Source: Homalodisca vitripennis
Taxonomy: Eukaryota > Arthropoda > Insecta > Hemiptera > Cicadellidae
Length of the DNA stretch: 64,000 nt
Assembly: GCF_021130785.1 (NCBI RefSeq)
Contig: NC_060210.1
Span: forward strand, 189,170,501-189,234,500
Direction: 5' to 3'
This document shows positions 57,036-64,000 of the stretch, in pieces. Each line of letters begins with the position of its first letter. Within the stretch, counting starts at the first letter, position 1. Under the pieces are notes generated by a model. It did not search any database. It saw only the letters and a program-made list of their open reading frames with translations, and was not told where the DNA came from. The position numbers and the translations under genes were made by a program.

Positions 57036-57702
57036 GAGAATTCATTACGTGAGAATTTTGATGAAAGCTAACCTGCATAGAGTCCGATATACACACAAAT
57101 AAATAAACACACACACACAAACACTCATTAAAAACACATTCAGAGTGAAGATAGCATTAGTCCTCAGTCCATCCTTCCATGCAGGAAGGATACATTATTT
57201 CAAAGGCGATCATAATGCCTCATTTCCTTACGTGAATTCTCTAATGACAACACAAACTTCTACAATCTGATTTGATGGAAGGAACCAACTATGTGCTCTA
57301 CTTTAAAATTCTAGATCTCTAAGGTATAACTCTTATCTAAGGTGCAACTGCAGATAGAGAGATGCAAGTAAGAGGAGGGTAGCATTATTAATCACATTTT
57401 TCCAACACTCCAGAAAGTTTTAACGAGCAATTTTGTAAAGCGAGATGGAAATTGTTTTCATTACTTTTGAGTGTTGTTTTCATGGGCTGTTTCTTTCTTA
57501 GAACTTTTATTCGTGACTGAATTACCTCCTGGGGGCCTAATAATGAGGGTTAGTGCTTGTAGTGTTTGTAATACTGACAGCAATAACACAATTCACAAAA
57601 ATCACACAACCATGATTGACGCATCTTAGAGAAGATGTATTTAAAAGAGAGTTGCAACAAAACCATATAGTCTTCCAAGGATTTTGGTTTGATTATCACG
57701 GT
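57036..57702. other. Unassigned DNA, no gene
   Basis: A (CA)n-like run at about 57105-57120; otherwise no feature. Confidence 0.4.
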
Positions 57703-58080
57703 ATAACGCAGCTATGGTGGGAAGGGTTGATTCAATACCTAATGTTGAGTTTATCCCCAGTTCACCTTCCTGTTACGCGCAGTATCTGAAATCTGATGCT
57801 GAAGCAGACTTGACTCCTGAAATCTGAAATCATGTTCGTCTGAAGAGATAAAAAAATAGTCGGTGACGAAGAAGGAAGAAGCTCAAAGCGAAAACCCCGC
57901 ATCGTTTCGACCTCAGTTCTTCGTCACCGACTATTTTTGGATCCCTTCAGACGTACGTATATTTAGATTTCAGGAGTCACGTCTGCTTCAGCATCATATT
58001 TCAGATGCTGCGCGTAAGAGGAAGGTGAACTGGAGCTAAAATCAACATACGGTATCAGGGTGTGCTTTTAAGAACCAACG
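57703..58080. repeat. Snap-back repeat family W, complete inverted pair
   Basis: Left arm (57703-57873) and right arm (57917-58080) are inverse copies with about 85% match by eye. The innermost 17 nt, TAGTCGGTGACGAAGAA (57857-57873) against 57917-57933, is perfect. The loop is 43 nt and includes CATCGTTTCGAC. Arms share TCACCTTCCT, CTGAAATCTGATGCTG and GACTTGACTCCTGAAATCT. A transcript would fold into one long hairpin. Confidence 0.9.
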
Positions 58081-58379
58081 CTAGAAATGTAGCCTATACA
58101 ATACCTCTTTTTTTAGTTCAAAATTTTAGTCAATAATTATAAGTCCCATAGCATGAAGACCAAAGATCATTTTCGTCACTTCAAAATTAATTTGAATCTT
58201 CTCTCATAGTAGGAAGACGCTAAGCGATTAACTTATTACATTTATTTTTTTTTAGTTAAGTTTATATTTTGCGGCGTATTAAAAAATGATTAACACATTT
58301 ACATCTTTATTTAATAACATTAATAGCACGCAACAGGCTTTAGAAGTATTTGTGCGCAGCTTTGTGTACAATTGTAATT
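58081..58379. other. AT-rich spacer
   Basis: No feature recognised. Confidence 0.4.
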
Positions 58380-58850
58380 AACTGAGCGTTAACGAGCCTA
58401 TCACTAAAGAGGCTGGACGTATGTTTGTCCGCACGATATCTCAAAAACGAATGGACCCATAGACTGTTTTAATTTTTAAATTGTAAACACTGAGTTCGAT
58501 ATGGTACATGGGATTTGGCTGAGAGTTAGGTAATATTTTGACAATGTGTTATGGGTAACCAAGATGGCAATGGGAAAATAGCAGATTAAATAAATGTCTT
58601 AACAAACCGAGCATATACTAAGTTTAAACATGACTTTTTTATTCAAAGAGGTGAAAGAAAAGAATCATAGAGTGGAAGGTTAATGTTCTTAATTTTGTTG
58701 ACACGAGTTAATTTCAGCGCGCTTTTGCGTTGTAGTACCCTCTCTAGCTTACCGGAACTTTTATTATTTGAACACTGCTGTAAAACCTAACTAAAGGAAA
58801 AAATGTAAATATATCATTTGGGAAAGATATCTTGAGTAAGATCACATCTT
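58380..58850 (+). repeat. Dispersed repeat family Z, copy 2
   Basis: CTGAGCGTTAACGAGCCTAT, TGGGATTTGGCTGAG, GTGTTATGGGTAACCAAGAT, GAACTTTTATTATTTGAAC; same order as at 32445-33110. Confidence 0.65.
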
Positions 58851-58928
58851 AAAATTTTTAATTTTCCATGATACATCGTTTCTACATACAATAAGCCACG
58901 GCAAGAAATAAAATTGCGCAGATATCGA

Positions 58929-59118
58929 GTCACCCATCCAAGCAACTGCTGCTTGGATGGGTGACCGCTGAACAATCTTGCAAGCAGCCCACCTGCCCGG
59001 CCTTGGTGGTGGTTGGGAAGTCATATTGTAGTCGTTGGTCCCTTGGTTATGTCAGAGAAGGCTTCTTAGTCCTAATCTTGCCTGATGAAATAAGACATTC
59101 TTTATATTTACAATACCT
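58929..59118 (+). mobile_element. 5S rRNA-derived SINE, copy 3, with fold-back 5' end
   Basis: From 58950: TGCTTGGATGGGTGACCGCT (5S-like), then the SINE body (GGTTGGGAAGTCA, GTCGTTGGTCCCTTGG, GAAGGCTTCTTAGTCC) and tail GATGAAATAAGACATTCTTT. The GCAA hairpin and 5' half of the 5S core are missing. In their place 58929-58944 is an exact inverse of 58950-58965, giving a 16 bp hairpin with a 5 nt loop. Confidence 0.85.
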
Positions 59119-62040
59119 TTACAAGAATGAGTTCTATAATGGTGCATGTTTAACCATTGAATGTGGCTGATCGTTATTGCAGCTTACCACTCAACAGGCT
59201 GACAAAATGTCTCTTTTGTCTGCTGGGGATGCAAAAATGAATTTTCTGCATGTTTACAAACATATATTTGTCCGCAGCACATCTCAACAATAAAATGAGC
59301 TAAATATAGATTTGCAATTTTGGACGTAGCCTCAGTGAAGCCTGTAACGTGACACGTGGTGTGGCGTACTCCTACCTTGTAAACATATACTTTGTTACGT
59401 AAAAAATATAACAAGCTCTGAAACGGTGAAATCAGCTGTTAATGATAGTGAGCCCACCATTGAACAAGAGTGCAATGCACCAGTGGTGGTGGTGGTGTCC
59501 AGGACTAGAGATCTGGCATAGAGGTTTGATAAAGGTTTTTGACCACAACTCTCCTCTCGACACTCACTCCGAGAAACTTCTGAGATTTTTTGCTCCACAA
59601 ACGAAAATACACCTCAAGTACGGCTATACAGATGAGCCACAAAAATTCGGCTTATATTGGTTCCTTCCAATCCTAATTCCTTGAAAAAAGAATCATGGAA
59701 TGTTTTGATAGAACTCTCGTTTCCAATTCCTCAGCATGAAAGTCACACTCTTTGCTACTTAAGGAATGAAAAATTGTTCAGGGTTATTAATCTCAATCTT
59801 ATTTGTACATTCGTTCAGCTGGTATTATTGTAAAACGTCATACTTTATGGAAGATTTCTAATACAAGGTGTGGTTTTTGTTCAATATATTGAACATTTTT
59901 ATCAGTAGGAATTCTTACGATTGTATTATGCACAAAAGGATTCTGAATTGCTGGGTAATTTGTCATATCAAATGCTAAAAATTTTCTTTATTTTAGTATA
60001 TATACCAGCATCTCGAAGGTTGGTGACCTATTTTAGAAAATTATTAGTTTTATTTATTTTTCATATAGATAATAATTTGATACTGTTAACGTAAATCCGA
60101 CTGGTACACTCAAAACGAAGCGTTTTAAGGAAATTCGTTTATAGATACTTAAAAAAAATATATTTACCTATTAAATATATTTAAAATAAAATTATACAGA
60201 TTATCATATAATTAGGCTACTTTGAGTTATTTGGTCCCATAAAACTGCGCAACACTTTAAAATAAAGACATTTACACTTATTTATTTATTTACTTGTCAA
60301 TTGTTGAAGTCACTGTATATTTCAAATTGAAATTATTAAAGAAAGTATAAATGTTTTCACTGTATATGTACAAAGCATTGTAAAGAAAATTAAATCCTCT
60401 CATTTACGAATTCAAATATTATAAAGTACACACAGAAGGTAGAAACCGAAAAGTAAGATGTACCGCTGAACTTACCGTAATTATGTTTCGCAGAAGAAGT
60501 AAACATTTCTTGTTAGAATTGGGAAGTAGAATATTTCTCCAGAGGGCTATTGTAGTGTAACAAGGGCGAGAGGGATGTTGTTACATTTGTTCCCAAGTTG
60601 GGAGGGATGTTGTTAGTAAACATTACGACACCTTTACAACTTTTATTTCAGACGATCTATGTTTGTATTCGGATACTATTCTTGCAAACATTCGTAATCC
60701 ACTAACACATTCACCTGGGCTTTCAAACATAAAATACTTAAATTCTATACTCAACTTTCGACAGAAGTGTGACTAAATTTATAAATATATAACTTTAAGC
60801 GTAAGTAACAGCTATGCTTTGGGAATTTATAAGGCAGTGAGGAAGTGTGTTGGGTAAAATTCATCTTCTTCTGTTCACACCAGAGCCAAAAATAAGGCAG
60901 GTGATTATGTTCTTTATATTTCATTTTTAGGTAGATTTTTTAGAAATATGCGTATTGGAACCACTCATGTTACATGTTTTGTAATTGAATTTTCCGGAGG
61001 GGTTTAAGAATTTCATTTGACCAATGACCCCAGAACCCAAAAATAAAATAATCAGATTTATATAATTATAAGTATATTATAATATGGCACTGCTAGCGCA
61101 TTTTTGGTACACAGAAAACTAACCAAATTATTGTCTAAATTAATCATGAAAAGGTATAAAAATGGAAAGAAAATATAAAAAGGGGCCAAGAGAAAATCCT
61201 TGAAAAGCGATTTTCAAAATACCATAAAAATATTAATGAATACAATGTTAAGTACCAATAACTTTAAATAAATGAATAAACTATAATGATTTAATTTAAA
61301 GTATAAAACAGTTTTTCAGGGATAATTTTAGATATCTATTTAGAATAGTAGAATAGAGAAGTAGAAATTTAATAAATACCTTTCACTAAGGTTTACAGTT
61401 TTTCAGAGGAAGCTAAATAAACTAGCTACGTTAATGACACGACATCAAAGGATTGCTAAATGTTCTCGAAATTACGCAGTCAGTTCAAATGAAAAGAATC
61501 ATTTGGTGTGAAAGGTTTCGTTTTCTAAAAATGAATACCGAAAATTAGTAGATTTATTTCAATCAAATGCCTCTTTAAAGGTAACAGTTTTTTTAATGTG
61601 TTTTCAAAATTCTATAGTAAAATATTTGATCTATCTTCAAGAATAAAGATAAGTTTTTAATTGACTATACTGTGAGTGATTGACATATCTCTTCATTTTT
61701 CAACAAACTCTCTATCATTCATCAATAAGACAAATTTCAACATTCATCAAATATGAAGAAAAATTAACATTACAAATGTTGTCCTCTAAAATCGTGTAAG
61801 ACTTAAATTAGTAAATTTATTTTAAACAAATGATCGAAGTAAATTAAATTAAATAAGTAATAAATTAATTTTTAAAGAAGTGTGTGAATGTTAACACCAA
61901 ACTTATCTTTGGTTTTCACTCGTCCAACAACAATCATATGTACTGTTATTAACACTTATGTAACTTTTATTCTTGCACTTTTTTGTTATCTGTTTTCAAG
62001 ATGAGGGCATTAAAAATGCAGGAAAAAGAATGATTATAAT
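59119..62040. other. AT-rich DNA with a small family Z match
   Basis: 59340-59395 (GTGGCGTACTCCTACCTTGT) matches the start of family Z. GTGGTGGTGGTGG microsatellite at about 59483-59498. Frames of 60-80 residues at 58961-59684 show no domain. From 59700 to 62040 nothing is recognised. Confidence 0.45.
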
Positions 62041-62402
62041 TCACTTTCAGTTCACTTTCAGTTCACAAGAATGATTTCAGTTCACTTTCCTCCTATGTGC
62101 AGAATCTGAAATCTGATGCTTTTGCAGACTTGACTCCTGAAATTTGGAGTCATGTTCGTCTGAAGGGATCCAAAAATAGTCGGTTACGAAGAACGAAAAC
62201 GCCCAAAACGAACCAACTGAGTCTTCTACACATAAAGCAGCTATAGTGGGAAGGGCTGATTCGACGTGAATGTTAAATTTAGCTCCAGTTCACGTTCCTC
62301 TTACGTGCAGCTCGTAACATGCAATTCAGACCAACATGACTTCAGATTTCAGGAGTCAAGTCTGCAAACAGTATCAGATTTCAGATGCTGCACCTAAGGG
62401 GA
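62041..62402. repeat. Snap-back repeat family W, complex copy
   Basis: A direct TCAGTTCACTTTC doublet at 62047-62093, then an arm to about 62200, then a second forward arm start at 62226 (GCAGCTATAGTGGGAAGGGC), then an inverted arm to 62402. The outer end of the inverted arm continues at 62612-62650 (CGAATTAGCCCCTGCCACCG) after the SINE at 62403-62611. Confidence 0.78.
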
Positions 62403-62611
62403 GGTCTATCCCCTTCTAAGCCTTATTCCCTCATGGGCCACTGGCCTGTGTGAGGATCTTACCGAACAGAATAAAGGGAAGAGTCGATACAGTACGAGGT
62501 TGATTGTACTGATAAAAAGTGCAACGGTCACAGACAGGATTTGAACCTGCGCTATCTCTAACTCAGACCCAAAGTCCAACGACTTAGACCTCTCGGCCAT
62601 CGACACTCACA
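62403..62611 (-). mobile_element. tRNA-derived SINE candidate inside family W
   Basis: On minus: a tRNA-like head (62607-62528), then GTTGCACTTTTTATCAGTAC and a body ending GGCCAGTGGCCCATGAGG and AATAAGGC. It sits exactly between two halves of a family W arm, as an insertion would. Single copy here, so the family is unproven. Confidence 0.65.
62528..62607 (-). pseudogene. tRNA-Ser/Leu-like sequence (class II)
   Basis: It has an A box TGGCCGAGAGG and B box GGTTCAAATCC with a 5 bp T-stem (GCAGG/CCTGT), and about 80 nt length with a long variable region, as in tRNA-Ser. The acceptor ends (GTGTCGA and CTGTGAC) do not pair well and the anticodon stem is weak, so this is a SINE promoter or pseudogene rather than a working tRNA. 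Confidence 0.65.
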
Positions 62612-62650
62612 TCGAATTAGCCCCTGCCACCGTAGCTGCTTTATGTGTAT

Positions 62651-64000
62651 TATATTTAAGTTATTATGCACTGTAAAGTAAAACAATTATTTCCGAATTA
62701 TATTTCTGAATTTTAAGGTCATTTATTGAAATGTTCTTTTTTTAAGTGGTTTTATGTCAGGAAGGATTTACAGAGTGGCCGTAGAAAGTTTTGAGTGGTT
62801 TATAACACTGCAGAAATATTACTGTAACCACGATTACTGCCTTAATTTTCAATGGATACAGACTAAACTTAGTATACAGACAGCATTTGCACATAGCTTG
62901 GATGAGTTAGTGAGCCACTCTTAATCACTAAAACGTTTCAAGATTACTCATCAATTTTCTAATATAAAACCGAAATGACACCTTTATAAAACACGATGCA
63001 ATTTCGAACTATTGTTATTCTTGAAACGAATTAATTATTGTTAATCTGGAAAATATAAGTGGACATGTTATAGCAAAGCTAAACGTGTTTTAGAATTCTC
63101 GTAATTTATGGATATATTTCTTATTAGGTTTGTTTTGAAATCTCGTCTTGTTTTCAGATATCGACCGTACTAAACTTGAAACTTAAGAGAGTACTCAAAC
63201 ATTACTTGAATAAGTTCGTTAGCTATACTTGACCATCTTTACAAGAAGATGGCCAAACAATTACATACTTCATCCTGTTTTTTTTTCATTGCATATTCAT
63301 AGAAAAGTTTTGTTTCAAAACATTAATAAAAAATAACAATTTTTACAGAGTTGTCAAAAAATTGAAGCAAATCTCATTTCTACTAATCTTTCTGAAACTT
63401 TCAAGGTTTCAAGTTGGCGACTTTCAAAAGTTTCAACAGCAACCGTTTCAACAAACACATAATAATATTCAATTTCAATTAAAATGAAACTTTCAAACAA
63501 ATTTTCTTTTCTATGATATTGAAAGTCTGTGCTAATTCTTTAAAAGAGTTCGCCCTGAAATTCATCTTCTTTATTTTAGTATATTTAGGCAAAGATCAAA
63601 GTTGGGCAGGCTATTATAAAATATTAATAATTTATTTCGTTTTCAAGCTAGTGTTTACGAGTATGTTTCTTATTAGAAACTAACTCTAAAGAAAAAAATA
63701 ATATATTTATTTAGCCTACTAAACTTGTATAAACCACTTTAAGTAAAAGTAAATAATACAATTTTTTATACATTTACTGCATATATTTTGAGCATTTATT
63801 CTACTACTTTCCATACTTTTATAGTAAATAAGGTATTTTATTTTTAAATGTTATCTTTATATGTCATCTAAATGTTTTTCTATTCTTGTCGGTTCTTGAC
63901 GAGATTTTACATTAAACGATTTAAAAGGCTGAAAATAAACGATAGAATTTTTATTCGAGCAAGATGTAAAATTCCAAAGGGGCAACTTATACCATACCGG
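62651..64000. other. AT-rich DNA to window end, no gene
   Basis: Only a small near-perfect inverted repeat at 63229-63256 (TTGACCATCTT / AAGATGGCCAA) stands out. Confidence 0.5.

Noticed and set aside
59442..59684. 80-residue plus-strand frame with a Trp run
   Set aside because: The Trp run is a GTG microsatellite read in one frame; the rest has no motif.
62528..62607. Functional tRNA gene
   Set aside because: Acceptor ends do not pair, the anticodon stem is weak, and it is followed by a SINE-like body without a clear Pol III terminator right after the tRNA.

Overview
This window reads as nuclear DNA from an arthropod, most likely an insect. It is AT-rich and about 90% repeats, with no bacterial-style operons. 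It carries mariner and hAT transposons, non-LTR retrotransposons, solo LTRs, SINEs and long satellite arrays. The only host-gene-like sequence I can support is two spliced exons of a ZSWIM3-like zinc-finger protein on the minus strand (exon 1 at 5555-5790, exon 2 at 380-489). Their splice sites and phases match, but exon 1 carries a 2-base deletion. The species cannot be named from this sequence; a hemipteroid insect would fit the style of repeats, but that is a guess.

Layout. 1-5800: the ZSWIM-like exons, whose roughly 5 kb intron holds a dead mariner (555-1907) and three MITE-like elements (2575-3338, 3537-4032, 4214-5059). 5859-8933: a non-LTR retrotransposon with one intact 984-codon endonuclease/reverse-transcriptase ORF, the only long intact ORF here. 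9-13 kb: AT-rich DNA, a GC-rich block and the first 5S-rRNA-derived SINE. 13.7-26.1 kb: three large tandem arrays (81, 68 and 161 bp units). The 68 bp array is split by a 2.44 kb TA-flanked DNA element that itself contains a solo LTR. 27-34 kb: small arrays (22 and 42 bp units) and repeat fragments. 33.6-36.8 kb: a hAT MITE, an 871 bp hAT remnant with perfect 8 bp target duplications, and a 253 bp array that copied that element's right end. 38.6-39.1 kb: a second dead mariner. 40.6-42.8 kb: an 88 bp array. 43.8-44.3 kb: a LINE 3' end whose tail resembles that of the SINE. 46-63 kb: dispersed repeat families (called X, Y, Z and W here), a second solo LTR (54907-55568), two more SINE copies and one tRNA-headed SINE.

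Interactions are among mobile elements rather than among genes: nested insertions that give a relative age order, a LINE/SINE pair that may share a 3' tail, and satellites with higher-order periodicity. I found no defence island, CRISPR array, operon or other novel multi-gene system. The leads I rate highest are the ZSWIM-like exons, the 5S-derived SINE with a GCAA-capped hairpin, the array seeded from a transposon junction, and the higher-order 161 bp satellite.
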